In this document: positions 16,813 to 24,919 of the stretch, in pieces | Layout of the letters: each line of letters opens with the position of its first letter | Position numbering within the stretch: position 1 is the stretch's first letter | DNA from: Terriglobia bacterium | Lineage (GTDB): Bacteria > Acidobacteriota > Terriglobia > UBA7540 | Length of the DNA: 33,332 bases | Reading direction: 5' to 3' | Assembly: GCA_020072905.1 (NCBI GenBank) | Contig: JAIQGB010000049.1 | Span: 1-33,332, forward strand | Notes under the pieces: model-generated | Databases searched by the model: none | Told to the model about the DNA's origin: nothing | The model's input: only the letters and a program-made list of their open reading frames with translations | Position numbers and translations under genes: made by a program

Positions 16813-16917
16813 CCAGTCCTCCCCTCGATCCGAGGCTTTTGCGCGACCTGCCCTGACTATTAGATACTTGAGCAGGGCGCTCGTTACAATCGGTTAGCGC
16901 GCCCGGGCACGGCCCTT

Positions 16918-17307
16918 ATGGAATCCTCCATTTCAGAAGGCATCCAGCTTTTCAACACGCAGAAGTTCTTTGAAGCCCACGAAGCCTTGGAAATCGTCTG
17001 GCTGCAAGCCCGGGGCGAGCAGAAGACGTTCCTCCACGGCCTGATCCAGGTCGCTGCGGCGTTTCACCATTTCACGCGCGATAATCTCCCGGGGTTTCGG
17101 TCGCTGCTTGAAAAGGGTTTGAGGAAGCTGGAAAAGTCCGGGGAAGGATGGGGCGGGATTCAGTTGGCTGATCTTCTAGACCAGCTTCAACCCTGGCGGG
17201 AATTGGCACGACAGGTGGGCGCGCTACCGCCTTCGCGCGGCCCACAAGAAATCAGACGCTCGGTTCTACTCCCGTTCCCCCGGATCGCACCTGCGCCGCG
17301 GGAATGA
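16918..17307 (+). CDS. DUF309 family protein
   Basis: This 129-residue protein matches the small helical DUF309 family. The diagnostic segments are QLFNTQKFFEAHEALEIVW at residues 9-27 and FLHGLIQVAAAFHHFTRDN at about 39-57, with paired His and Glu residues that look like a metal or ligand site. After about residue 105 the tail is Pro/Arg-rich and looks non-conserved. The family's biochemical role is unknown. The ATG at 16918 gives the family-typical N-terminus; no clear ribosome binding site is visible. It is convergent with the cupredoxin gene, with a run of ATTCA-type short words between them (about 17346-17375). Confidence 0.85.
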   Translation: MESSISEGIQLFNTQKFFEAHEALEIVWLQARGEQKTFLHGLIQVAAAFHHFTRDNLPGFRSLLEKGLRKLEKSGEGWGGIQLADLLDQLQPWRELARQVGALPPSRGPQEIRRSVLLPFPRIAPAPRE

Positions 17308-17365
17308 ACATCCGCAGAGACACCACGCACTGAATCCGCCTTCGTCATTCACAATTCACCATTCA

Positions 17366-17743
17366 TCATTCTTCGACGACTAGCTTTCCCTTCATTTTTC
17401 CGTGTCCGAAGCCGCAGAATTCCGAGCACTGGAACTTGAATGTGCCCACCTTGTCCGCCGTGAATTCGATAGTGGTGGGATCGCCCTTCTTGAGTTTCTG
17501 GTCGATGCCGAACGCCTCAAGCTTGAAGCCATGCTCGCGATCGAGCGCGGTGATGACGAGCTTGACGTGCTCGCCCTTCTTCACGGTGATGAGGTTGGGA
17601 TTGAACTCATACTTCTTGGCAGTCATTTGAACCTCGTGCACACCGCCCGGTGCGGACGGCGCCGCCGGTTCTTGCGCGAGGGCGCGCAGCGCCAGCGCCA
17701 CGAGCACCGCCAAAGCCAATAGATAGGTCTTGGATCGCTTCAT
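17366..17743 (-). CDS. Periplasmic cupredoxin with CuA-type (COX2-like) copper motif
   Basis: This 125-residue protein has a signal peptide (KRSKTYLLALAVLVALALRALAQ, cleavage near residue 23) and one cupredoxin domain. CSEFCGFGHGKM near the C-terminus matches the CuA pattern CxxxCxxxHxxM of cytochrome oxidase subunit II, and an upstream His in DREHGFKLEAFGI supplies the remaining ligand. This is the full set of CuA ligands without COX2 membrane helices. Small proteins of this kind may carry electrons or copper in the periplasm. The ATG at 17743 is chosen because AGGAG is 8 bases upstream; the track start at 17800 adds residues before the signal. It lies 50 bases downstream of the polyketide synthase gene on the same strand. 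Confidence 0.85.
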   Translation of the reverse strand: MKRSKTYLLALAVLVALALRALAQEPAAPSAPGGVHEVQMTAKKYEFNPNLITVKKGEHVKLVITALDREHGFKLEAFGIDQKLKKGDPTTIEFTADKVGTFKFQCSEFCGFGHGKMKGKLVVEE

Positions 17744-17793
17744 GATTTTCTCCTGTTCTGACACGGCCCCCCAGGCGGAGGCCCACGGATTAG

Positions 17794-18772
17794 CTACCAT
17801 CTCAACAGAGCTGTTTCAGCGGCCATGCCCGGCCCGAGCGCGATCATCACTCCCCAGTCACCCGGCTGCGGGTCCCCCTCGCGAATGACCTCATCCAGGA
17901 CGAATAATACCGTCGCTGAGGACATGTTCCCGTAATGGCGATAGATCTGCTTCGAATAACGCAACTGCTCATGCGTCAGGCCGAAGTGCTCCTGGTCGGT
18001 CGTGACGACCTCGTCCTCCGGCTGCAAGTCGAGACCGGCGATCACGACCGAGCACCCGCGCGTCGTCGAGTCGACGAGCGCGACGCAGCTTCCCTTCGCG
18101 CTGCTCGAAACCCACCTTGCCGAGCTGCTCGGGATCGAGGAAGGTTTGGAAATCGACCACCATCGGGAAGCGGCGGCCGTCGTGCGCTTCGCTACTGAGA
18201 AGAAGCGCCGCGGCACCGTCCGCGCAGATGGCGTTGCCGACCACCGTTTCGAGCGAGTTGTCGATGTAGTAGCTCGCCGAGCAGATTTCGACCGAAAGCA
18301 TAAGGGCTGTGCGGCCGGGACGGGCCGTGGTGTAATCCCAGACACGCTGCAGCGTGGGCAGCGCACCCGCGCAGCCCAGGCCCAGCATCGGTGCGCGCTC
18401 GACGTCGCTGCGGAACTTCATGTGGCCGATGAGCCGGCTGCCCAGGTCCGGGCAAAGATAGCCTGTGCATGTACAGACTGCGAAGAGGTCGACGTCACGC
18501 GGCGTCAGGCCCGCCGACTCCAGGCAGCGGTGCACAGCCCGGCACCCCGTTTCCATCGCCCCGCGCAGGTAGCGCTGGTTCAACTGGTCGGGCGTTTCCT
18601 GGCGGCTGAAACTCCCCGGGTCGAGATAGAAATGGCGGTATTCAATGTCGCTGTTGAGGAAAATCTCGAGAATCCGCTGGCTCTCGTAACCCGCCAGCCG
18701 GTAGGCGTCACGTTGCGTGAAACGCTGGGGAGGATTTGCCGTGCCGATGGCGATAATTCGCGGATTGCTCAA
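17794..18772 (-). pseudogene. Type III polyketide synthase (chalcone/alkylresorcinol synthase-like), frame-disrupted
   Basis: Frame one from the TTG at 18772 (AGGA upstream) gives a good type III PKS N-terminal two thirds: IGTANPP, then catalytic Cys134 in MLGLGCAGALPT, and residues to about REGKLR near position 18080. Frame two carries the C-terminus, with the active-site Asn segment GNMSSATVLFVLDE and the end GPGMAAETALLRW. The segment that should hold the catalytic His (W-x-HPGG) is absent. In its place frame two reads DSTTRGCSVVIAGLDLQP and DEVVTTDQEH, which looks like a class V aminotransferase. A repaired protein would be about 325 residues, shorter than the usual 350-390. The gene is therefore inactive, rearranged, or mis-assembled. 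Type III PKSs condense malonyl units on acyl starters to make resorcinols or pyrones. Confidence 0.8.
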
Positions 18773-18944
18773 GCGCGTCCTGCTCCTCGATTTGGGTCAA
18801 TGCCCTGACACTGATTAGACGCATACAATAGCCCTGTAGACGGCGAAAAGGAATCGCCACCATGTAAACTGATTGTCAAGGAATGATTTTCGTGGTCTTC
18901 TCGATTAGAATCGAAGTTGGCAGATGCCCTCGCGGGGGGTTGCT

Positions 18945-19244
18945 ATGGTGACACAAGAACAGGTCTTCGAGGTGCTCCGCGACTGCTACGACCCGGAGCT
19001 CCCCGTCAACATCGTCGATCTGGGGCTGGTGTATGACGTCGCGGTCCAGGACGACAACGTCAAGGTGGTGATGACACTCACCGCTCGCGGATGCCCGGCG
19101 CACTCCTTCATCAGCGAGAGCGTGCGGGTGCGTGTGGCCAAGATTCCCGGCGTGAAGTCCGCCGACGTGCAGGTGGTTTGGGACCCGCCCTGGGACATCA
19201 GTCGCATGAGCGAGGCAGCCAAGAAGCGCCTGGGGATGATGTAG
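18945..19244 (+). CDS. MIP18/DUF59 family protein (SufT-like iron-sulfur assembly)
   Basis: This 99-residue protein is a single MIP18 (DUF59) domain. The hallmarks are CYDPELPVNIVDLGLVYDV at about residues 12-30 and LTARGCPAHSFI at about 45-56, whose Cys is the conserved functional residue. Family members (SufT, PaaD-like, eukaryotic CIA2) help mature or deliver iron-sulfur clusters. I start at the ATG at 18945 because a GGGGGGT purine tract is directly upstream and the family N-terminus begins there; the track start at 18924 adds seven residues. It is divergent from the polyketide synthase and is followed 168 bases later by the O-methyltransferase in the same direction, with no suf genes nearby. 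Confidence 0.9.
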   Translation: MVTQEQVFEVLRDCYDPELPVNIVDLGLVYDVAVQDDNVKVVMTLTARGCPAHSFISESVRVRVAKIPGVKSADVQVVWDPPWDISRMSEAAKKRLGMM

Positions 19245-19412
19245 AGACGTTTCGGCGGAACGTCGCACGCGGAGGCGGCCCCTGGGGCCACCTCTCCGTT
19301 CGCATCCGCGCCCACCGCCATGCAGGCCGGGCTGGCATCGAGAACCCACGCACCACGACAACAAGTAACATTCGCTGGGCTCAGCGACAGATCCTGATGC
19401 GCGGAGGCACTG

Positions 19413-20048
19413 ATGATCCGAATCACCGAAAAGAAGACGGAACAATACATCTACTCCCTGCTCCCGCGGCGCGATGCGGTGCTGCGCGAAATGGAACGCT
19501 ACGCCGCCCGCCACGATGTGCCCATCGTCGGCCCGGCCTGTGGACGCCTGCTATACCAACTGGCCCGCCTGATCGGGGCGCGGCGCGTCTTCGAATTGGG
19601 TTCGGCGATCGGCTACTCAACGCTGTGGCTGGCGCGTGCCGTCGGGCCGGAGGGCACGGTCTACTACACCGACAATAGTGCGGACAATGCCCGTCGCGCC
19701 GAAGCTTCGTTCCGCCGCGCCGGTGTCGTGGACCGTGTCCGTATCCTGGTGGGCGACGCCCTCCGAATGCTGGAATCCACCGAAGGCGAGTTCGACCTCA
19801 TCTTCAACGACGTAAGTAAGGCGCAGTACCCGGAAGTTTTCCATTTGGCCGTGCCCCGCCTGCGCTCCGGCGGCTTGTTCATCGCCGACAATGTCCTCCG
19901 CGAGGGGCGGGCGGCCCGCCCTGCCGCCAAGCAAGACACCGCAACGCGCGCCATCAGGAAATTCAATCGCCTCGTCTATGGCTCGAAGGAACTTTTCACG
20001 ACCATTGTGCCGCTGCGCGACGGGTTCGCTGTGTGCCTGAAGAATTGA
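19413..20048 (+). CDS. SAM-dependent O-methyltransferase (caffeoyl-CoA OMT-like, COG4122 type)
   Basis: This 211-residue class I methyltransferase has motif I VFELGSAIGYSTLWLA at about residues 58-73. An acidic residue closing strand 2 follows (YYTDNS), then GDALRML, and FDLIFNDVSKAQYPE, whose Asp corresponds to the metal-binding site of catechol/caffeoyl-CoA O-methyltransferases. LRSGGLFIADNVLREG is the usual strand 5 region. It transfers a methyl group to a hydroxyl, probably of a catechol-type substrate. The ATG at 19413 has GGAGG 6 bases upstream. Its proximity to the type III polyketide synthase could suggest methylation of a phenolic product, but the two are not in one operon. The stop codon lies inside the left arm of the following repeat. 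Confidence 0.88.
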   Translation: MIRITEKKTEQYIYSLLPRRDAVLREMERYAARHDVPIVGPACGRLLYQLARLIGARRVFELGSAIGYSTLWLARAVGPEGTVYYTDNSADNARRAEASFRRAGVVDRVRILVGDALRMLESTEGEFDLIFNDVSKAQYPEVFHLAVPRLRSGGLFIADNVLREGRAARPAAKQDTATRAIRKFNRLVYGSKELFTTIVPLRDGFAVCLKN

Positions 20049-20180
20049 ATCATTGAGCCATTGGTTCATTGATTCATTGAAGCTCACCGGCCAGCTCTCG
20101 GTTGTCTTGTCTCTCAAAAGGAACAGGCGCACGCCTGATCATATCAACGGCTCAATGGTTCAATGATCCAATGGATCAAT
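20044..20180. repeat. ATTGA-word intergenic inverted repeat
   Basis: Left arm words ATTGAATCATTGAGCCATTG (20044-20081 region) face right arm words CGGCTCAATGGTTCAATG (20143-20180 region). CATTGAGCC pairs perfectly with GGCTCAATG. The element starts in the stop codon of the methyltransferase gene and lies between convergent genes, so a large stem-loop at the mRNA ends is possible. Confidence 0.6.
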
Positions 20181-20204
20181 CCCCACAGCGCTCTTCCCTG
20201 CCCC

Positions 20205-21116
20205 TCACCCTCGGAACAGATTCCTCAATAGGAACACTAGGTTTGCCGGGCGTTCGGCGAGGCGGCGCATGAAATAAGCGTACCATTGGCGGCCATAGGG
20301 CACATAGACGCGCACGCGGAAGCCTTCACGAAGGAGCTGCCGCTGCAGCCTGCGCCGGATGCCATAAAGCATCTGGAATTCGAAGCACTCGGGCCCCAGG
20401 CCCCGCGCACGCGCGTACTCTTTTGTGGCGGCGATCATCTGCGGGTCGTGGGTGGCGATCGCGTGGTAATAACCGCTGGAGAGCAGCTTCTGCATCAGCC
20501 GAACGTAGTTCTGGTCCACATCCTCCTTGCGAGGGAAAGCCACCTCCGGTGGCTCCTTGTAGGCGCCTTTGCAGAGCCGGATCCGCGCCCCAGTCTGGAG
20601 CAGGTCTTCCACGTCCTTCTCGCTGCGATAAAGGTACGATTGGATGACGATCCCCAACACCTCGCGCGGGGCATTCACTTCGCGGAAGGCGCGGAGCGTG
20701 GCGTCGGTGTGCGCAGAACTTTCCATATCGATGCGCACAAAGTTGTGGTGGAGCGTGGCGCGCTCGGCGATGGCGGCGAGGTGCCGGCACGTCATCGCTT
20801 CGTCGAGGGCGAGGCCGAGCTGCGTCAGTTTGATGGAAATATGCGAGCGGAGGCCTTCGGCGGCGAGGCGGTCGAGGATCCGCAGGTAAACCTGGCAGGC
20901 TTCTCCCGCCGCCGCAGCCTCGTGGACGCTCTCGCCCAGGTAGTCGAGCGTGACCTCGAAGCCCTCGTCAGCTAGACGCCGGACCACGCCCAGCGCATCG
21001 GCAAGTTCCTCGCCGGCGATGAAGCGCGCCGCAAGGCGCCGCCCGAGTGATGACCTCAGCAGAAGCTTTTTGGGAAATTCGCGCTCGGACAGGTAGAGCA
21101 GAAAGGAGCGGAGCAT
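20205..21116 (-). CDS. Proline dehydrogenase (PutA-type, monofunctional)
   Basis: This 303-residue flavoenzyme barrel matches monofunctional bacterial proline dehydrogenase. RIRLCKGAYKEPPEVAF corresponds to the RLVKGAYW-type motif, AIATHDPQMI to the FAD-contact segment, and FEFQMLYGIRRRLQ to the classic FEFQMLYG motif. RVYVPYGRQWYAYFMRRLAE is the C-terminal substrate-binding helix with paired arginines. It oxidises proline to pyrroline-5-carboxylate and passes electrons to the quinone pool. The ATG at 21116 fits the usual N-terminus; the longer track ORF reads antisense of trxB. No clear Shine-Dalgarno is seen. No P5C dehydrogenase gene lies in the window. It is downstream of trxB on the same strand. 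Confidence 0.93.
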   Translation of the reverse strand: MLRSFLLYLSEREFPKKLLLRSSLGRRLAARFIAGEELADALGVVRRLADEGFEVTLDYLGESVHEAAAAGEACQVYLRILDRLAAEGLRSHISIKLTQLGLALDEAMTCRHLAAIAERATLHHNFVRIDMESSAHTDATLRAFREVNAPREVLGIVIQSYLYRSEKDVEDLLQTGARIRLCKGAYKEPPEVAFPRKEDVDQNYVRLMQKLLSSGYYHAIATHDPQMIAATKEYARARGLGPECFEFQMLYGIRRRLQRQLLREGFRVRVYVPYGRQWYAYFMRRLAERPANLVFLLRNLFRG

Positions 21117-21121
21117 GAGGT

Positions 21122-21185
21122 CAGGTGTCGGGTGCCAGGTGTCAGGCCTTTGCCCTAAAACCTCACACCTGAAACCTAGCACCTG
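21122..21185. repeat. AGGTG-word inverted repeat between trxB and proline dehydrogenase
   Basis: Two 25-base arms (left 21122-21146, starting CAGGTGTCGGGTG; right 21161-21185, ending TAGCACCTG) flank a 14-base loop. They match at roughly three quarters of positions. It starts 5 bases after trxB ends (minus strand) and stops just before the proline dehydrogenase ATG, so any stem would sit in the leader of that gene. Confidence 0.6.
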
Positions 21186-21190
21186 CTTTC

Positions 21191-22111
21191 TCAGTGTTCG
21201 GCTTCCAGAAACCTCTCGGCGTCGATCGCGGCCATGCAGCCGGATCCCGCCGCCGTAATCGCCTGGCGGTAGACGGGGTCCTGTACATCGCCGGCAGCGA
21301 AGACGCCCGGCACGCTGGTCTTCGCGCCCTCGCGCGTGAGGATATAACCCACATCGTTCATTTCGAGCTGTCCGCGAAACAGGCTGGTATTCGGCGAGTG
21401 GCCGATGCCGATGAAGACGCCGTCGCAGCCTTTCAAGGTCTCTTCGCCCGTTTTGGTGTTCTTGAGTTTTACGGCGCTCACTTCGCCCTTGGCGGGATCG
21501 AGGATGTCGGCGACCACGGAATTCCACACGGGCTTGATCTTCTCGTTGCGCAGGAGCCGGTCCTGCATGATCTTCGAGGCGCGCAACTGGTCGCGGCGGT
21601 GAATGAGGTTAACCTGGGTGGCGTAGCGGGTGAGGAAAAGCGCTTCCTCGGCCGCCGTGTCGCCGCCGCCCACCACCGCCACCTCCTTGTTGCGGAAGAA
21701 ATAGCCGTCGCAGGTGGCGCAGGTTGAGACGCCATGGCCGAGCAACTTGCGCTCCGACTCGAGTCCGAGCATCTTCGCAGACGCTCCGGAAGCAATGACG
21801 AGCGTGCGAGTCTCGAGGCGCTGGCCGCTCACTTCGAGAACGAACGGCCGCCGCGAGAGGTCAACGCGCGTGACGTTCCCTTCCAAGAATTCCGCGCCAA
21901 ACTCCGCCGCCTGCTTCTGCATCAGCTCAATCAGCTCGGGTCCCTGGACACCCTTGGGGAAGCCGGGAAAATTTTCGACCAGGGTTGTGAGCGTCAACTG
22001 GCCGCCGGCTTCGAGCCCGCGGATCAGCAGCGGCGCAAGGTTGGCACGCCCCGCGTAGAGGGCCGCCGTCAGCCCCGCCGGACCCGAACCGATAATCACT
22101 ACATTCCTCAT
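21191..22111 (-). CDS. trxB: Thioredoxin reductase
   Basis: This 306-residue flavoprotein is a complete low-molecular-weight thioredoxin reductase. It has the FAD-binding motif VIIGSGPAGLTAALYAGRA at the N-terminus and the redox-active CATC at about residues 133-136 (STCATCDGYFF). The NADPH-binding motif VAVVGGGDTAAEEALFL follows with HRRDQLRAS, and the C-terminal FAD motif SVPGVFAAGDVQDPVYRQ is present. The enzyme reduces thioredoxin with NADPH in the cytoplasm. The ATG at 22111 has GAGGCGAGG upstream. It is divergent from the NatA-type ATPase gene and upstream of proline dehydrogenase, from which an inverted repeat separates it. No thioredoxin gene is nearby. Confidence 0.96.
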   Translation of the reverse strand: MRNVVIIGSGPAGLTAALYAGRANLAPLLIRGLEAGGQLTLTTLVENFPGFPKGVQGPELIELMQKQAAEFGAEFLEGNVTRVDLSRRPFVLEVSGQRLETRTLVIASGASAKMLGLESERKLLGHGVSTCATCDGYFFRNKEVAVVGGGDTAAEEALFLTRYATQVNLIHRRDQLRASKIMQDRLLRNEKIKPVWNSVVADILDPAKGEVSAVKLKNTKTGEETLKGCDGVFIGIGHSPNTSLFRGQLEMNDVGYILTREGAKTSVPGVFAAGDVQDPVYRQAITAAGSGCMAAIDAERFLEAEH

Positions 22112-22246
22112 GCGCCTCGCCTCTTCCTCGGGGTCATGGTCGCGACGGATTATCTTACTCGATGGCCCACCTTTCGTATAGCCGCTTCAAGCTGCCGCCA
22201 CGCGGGCGTGGCCGACCGTCGATCCTCGCGCCTGCAGGCGTACCCA

Positions 22247-22276
22247 TTGCTTACTTCCGACATTTGATGATACAAA
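22247..22276 (+). promoter_or_regulatory. Possible promoter of the NatAB exporter operon
   Basis: TTGCTT (22247-22252) and TACAAA (22271-22276) are 18 bases apart in the AT-richer part of the trxB / ABC intergenic region. Each box matches about four of six consensus positions. This is a weak, sequence-only call. Confidence 0.3.
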
Positions 22277-22361
22277 CAAGATTCCCGTTTCGGAAGGCGA
22301 TCAAGGACAGTGCGCCGGCCAATGCGTCCCGGGCCGCGCGATGGTCACAGGTGTTCAGCCC

Positions 22362-23267
22362 ATGGATGCCATCGTCCTGGAAGGCGTTTCGAAGCATTTC
22401 AACTCGGTTACCGCGGTGAGCGATCTCAACCTGCGGGTGAGCGAGGGTGCGCTCTTCGGCCTCCTCGGCCCGAACGGCGCGGGCAAGACCACCACCTTGC
22501 GCATGATCCTGCGGGTGCTGATCCCCGACCAGGGCGCCGTGCGTATTTTCGGCGAGCCGCTCAGCGACCGGGCGCAGGATCTGATGGGCTACCTGCCCGA
22601 AGACCGCGGCCTCTACCCGCGCATGAAGGTCCGCGAGATTCTGCGGTTTCTCGCCGCGCTCAAGGGAGTGACGGAAAGGGAGGCCGACCGCCGCGCGCGG
22701 CAGTGGCTGGAACGGCTGGAGTTGGCGGACTGGGCCGAGAAGAAGATCATCGACCTCTCCAAGGGCATGCAGCAGAAAGTGCAATTCATCGCCGCGGTTC
22801 TCCACCGGCCGCGCTTGCTGATCCTCGATGAGCCCTTCACGGGCCTCGATCCGCTCAACGCGCAGGTCATCAAGGACATCATGCTGGAGATGCGCCAACA
22901 GGGAACGACCCTCATCCTCTCCACCCACCGGATGGAACAGGTGGAGATGATGTGCGACTCCATCTGCCTGATTCACCAGGGACGCAAAGTGCTCGATGGC
23001 GAGCTCGCCGCCATCAAGCGGTCTTATGGAAAGAATACTCTGCGCATTCAGTACGCCGGCAACGGGGGCTTCCTGGACTTGCCCGAGCTCATCGAAAGCA
23101 CCAATCATTACGGGGCCGTCGTCGAAGTCAAGCTGCGCCCCGGCGCCGACCCACAGGAAATTCTGAAGCTCGCCGTCCAGCGCGGTGTGCGTATTTCCCG
23201 CTTCGAACTGATCGAGCCGCCGCTGAACGATATCTTCATCGAAAAGGTCTCCGAGGCCGATGCGTAA
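22362..23267 (+). CDS. ABC-2 type exporter ATPase (NatA-like)
   Basis: This 301-residue ATPase has Walker A LLGPNGAGKTTT, the Q-loop region MGYLPEDRGLYPRM, the signature DLSKGMQQKVQF, Walker B LLILDEPFTGLDP and the switch His in LILSTHRMEQVE. The C-terminal 75 residues form the extension typical of NatA and YhaQ-type sodium or drug exporters. I prefer the ATG at 22362, with ACAGGTG 8 bases upstream, over the track start at 22341, which has no ribosome binding site. Its stop overlaps the permease start by eight bases (ATGCGTAA), so the two are translationally coupled. Together they form one exporter of Na+, organic compounds or peptides; the substrate is not readable. Confidence 0.92.
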   Translation: MDAIVLEGVSKHFNSVTAVSDLNLRVSEGALFGLLGPNGAGKTTTLRMILRVLIPDQGAVRIFGEPLSDRAQDLMGYLPEDRGLYPRMKVREILRFLAALKGVTEREADRRARQWLERLELADWAEKKIIDLSKGMQQKVQFIAAVLHRPRLLILDEPFTGLDPLNAQVIKDIMLEMRQQGTTLILSTHRMEQVEMMCDSICLIHQGRKVLDGELAAIKRSYGKNTLRIQYAGNGGFLDLPELIESTNHYGAVVEVKLRPGADPQEILKLAVQRGVRISRFELIEPPLNDIFIEKVSEADA

Positions 23268-24534
23268 ACTCTGGCTGGTCGTCAAACGCGAATACCTCGC
23301 GCGCGTCCGGACGCGCGCGTTTGTCATCAGTACGGTGTCCTTGCCGCTCCTCACGCTCGGCATCCTGGTGCTTGCCCAAGTGGTCGCCCGACAGCATCAG
23401 GACCATCCGCTGAAAATTGCCATCCTCGACGCCGCCGGCGGCTTGGGGGAACCTGTCGCCAAAGGCCTGACCCAGAAACTGCCCGACGGGCGCCCGACGT
23501 TCCAGGTGACCAAAACGATCGAGCGTCCGGAGCAGACCGAGAAGGTCCGCGAAGAACTGCGCGCGCAGCTCCGCCAGGGACGGCTCGATGCCTACCTGCT
23601 GATTCCCCGCGACGTGCTGGAGGGAAAAGCCGCGGAGTTCCACTCCAAGAATCCCGGCGACGCCATGATCACCGCACCCCTGCGGCGCGCCGTTACGGAA
23701 GCGGTCATCAGGCGACGGCTCAGCGACAGCGGCGTGCAGGTGGAGAACTTGGAGAAGGTCATTCGCAGCGTGGACCTCACCCTCGTCAAAGTCACCGAGC
23801 AAGGCGAGGCGGAAGAAAAAGGCCAGACTTTTCTCCTGGCCACTGCTCTGGCGACCGTGCTCTATATCACGCTTCTCACTTACGGGATCGCGACGATGCG
23901 CTCGATTCTGGAGGAGAAGTCGACGCGGATGGTGGAGATCCTGATCGCCTCGATCCGGCCGTCACAGCTCCTGGCAGGAAAAATCCTGGGCGTGGCGGGT
24001 GTTGGCCTGACGCAGTTCTTGATCTGGATCCTGACGGCGGCGGCCCTGGGCGCTTACGGCGGGGCTATGGCCAGGGCCCTCCAGCCGGACGCCAGCCCCG
24101 TCCAGGTCCACTTCCCACTCTCCACCCTGGTCTACCTGGTGGTGTTCTTCCTGGGAGGCTATTTCCTTTACGCCACGCTCTATGCCACCGTCGGTGCCAT
24201 CGTCTCCAGCGAAGAGGACGCGCAACAGATGCAGTGGCCGGTCACCTTACTGGTGATCATGGCATTCGTGCCCTTCGGCATCGTCCTGCACGACCCGAAT
24301 TCGCCGGCCTCCGTCGTTCTTTCCCTGGTTCCCTTCTTCGCACCGATCCTGATGTTCCTGCGCATCGCCCTGCAGACCCCACCCTGGTGGCAGATCGCGC
24401 TGTCGCTCGCGCTCCTCGTGCTGACTACCGTCGGCCTGATCCGATTTGCCGGGAGGGTCTACCGCGTTGGCGTGCTGATGTACGGAAAGCGTCCGTCGCT
24501 GGTGGAGGTGTTTCGCTGGCTCAAATACACGTAG
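23260..24534 (+). CDS. ABC-2 type exporter permease (NatB/YhaP-like)
   Basis: This 424-residue membrane protein has an N-terminal helix (residues about 20-42) and a large extracytoplasmic domain (about 45-185, hydrophilic, with LIPRDVLEGKAAEFHSKNPG). A C-terminal block of five or six helices includes LATALATVLYITLLTYGIATM. EEKSTRMVEILIASIRPSQLLAGK is the conserved coupling segment contacting the ATPase in ABC2-membrane-3 permeases. It forms one transporter with the upstream ATPase, whose gene it overlaps. The start at 23260 is fixed by that overlap. It closes the operon; a 40-base gap separates it from the convergent zinc-ribbon gene. Confidence 0.92.
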   Translation: MRKLWLVVKREYLARVRTRAFVISTVSLPLLTLGILVLAQVVARQHQDHPLKIAILDAAGGLGEPVAKGLTQKLPDGRPTFQVTKTIERPEQTEKVREELRAQLRQGRLDAYLLIPRDVLEGKAAEFHSKNPGDAMITAPLRRAVTEAVIRRRLSDSGVQVENLEKVIRSVDLTLVKVTEQGEAEEKGQTFLLATALATVLYITLLTYGIATMRSILEEKSTRMVEILIASIRPSQLLAGKILGVAGVGLTQFLIWILTAAALGAYGGAMARALQPDASPVQVHFPLSTLVYLVVFFLGGYFLYATLYATVGAIVSSEEDAQQMQWPVTLLVIMAFVPFGIVLHDPNSPASVVLSLVPFFAPILMFLRIALQTPPWWQIALSLALLVLTTVGLIRFAGRVYRVGVLMYGKRPSLVEVFRWLKYT

Positions 24535-24573
24535 GCGCCGGGACGCGCCCCCGCGATGAGGCCGGCGCGCCCG

Positions 24574-24771
24574 CTAGATTTCCTCCATGCCCTCGACCGG
24601 CGTCGGCGTACAGACGCGGAAGGGTACGTCCTGGACCTGGCCGCAGTCTTCGTTCTTGCACTGGAGGTCTTCGAATTTGTTGGGCCAGCCGTCTTCCTCG
24701 CTAACTACACGGCGGAAGGACTGCTTTCTTCCGCAACTTGGACATTCCCACTCGACGAGATAAGCCTGCAT
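24574..24771 (-). CDS. Small zinc-ribbon protein
   Basis: The gene encodes 65 residues from the ATG at 24771, chosen because AGGAG lies 7 bases upstream; the track ORF adds 56 unconvincing residues. Two cysteine pairs, CPSCG (about 10-14) and CKNEDCG (about 38-44), make a plausible single treble-clef or zinc-ribbon site. The rest is acidic and soluble. I do not recognise the family. Another small zinc-ribbon protein starts 148 bases away in the opposite direction, so the pair may share a promoter region. Confidence 0.6.
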   Translation of the reverse strand: MQAYLVEWECPSCGRKQSFRRVVSEEDGWPNKFEDLQCKNEDCGQVQDVPFRVCTPTPVEGMEEI

Positions 24772-24919
24772 GCGCCGCTCCTGTGGTCGCTGCTCGCCAG
24801 TTCTCAGTTTCCCAGGATAATTCTCTTCACGACCAGGCACCAAAGTCAAAGGGTTTGCGAGTGACCAGGGCCGGCTCGGCGCTTGACACTCGCAAACAAG
24901 CTGGGCGAAGCTGGGTGCC

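Noticed and set aside
22251-23363. 370-residue minus-strand ORF opposite the NatA ATPase
   Set aside because: Shadow of an ATPase with all motifs intact on the plus strand.
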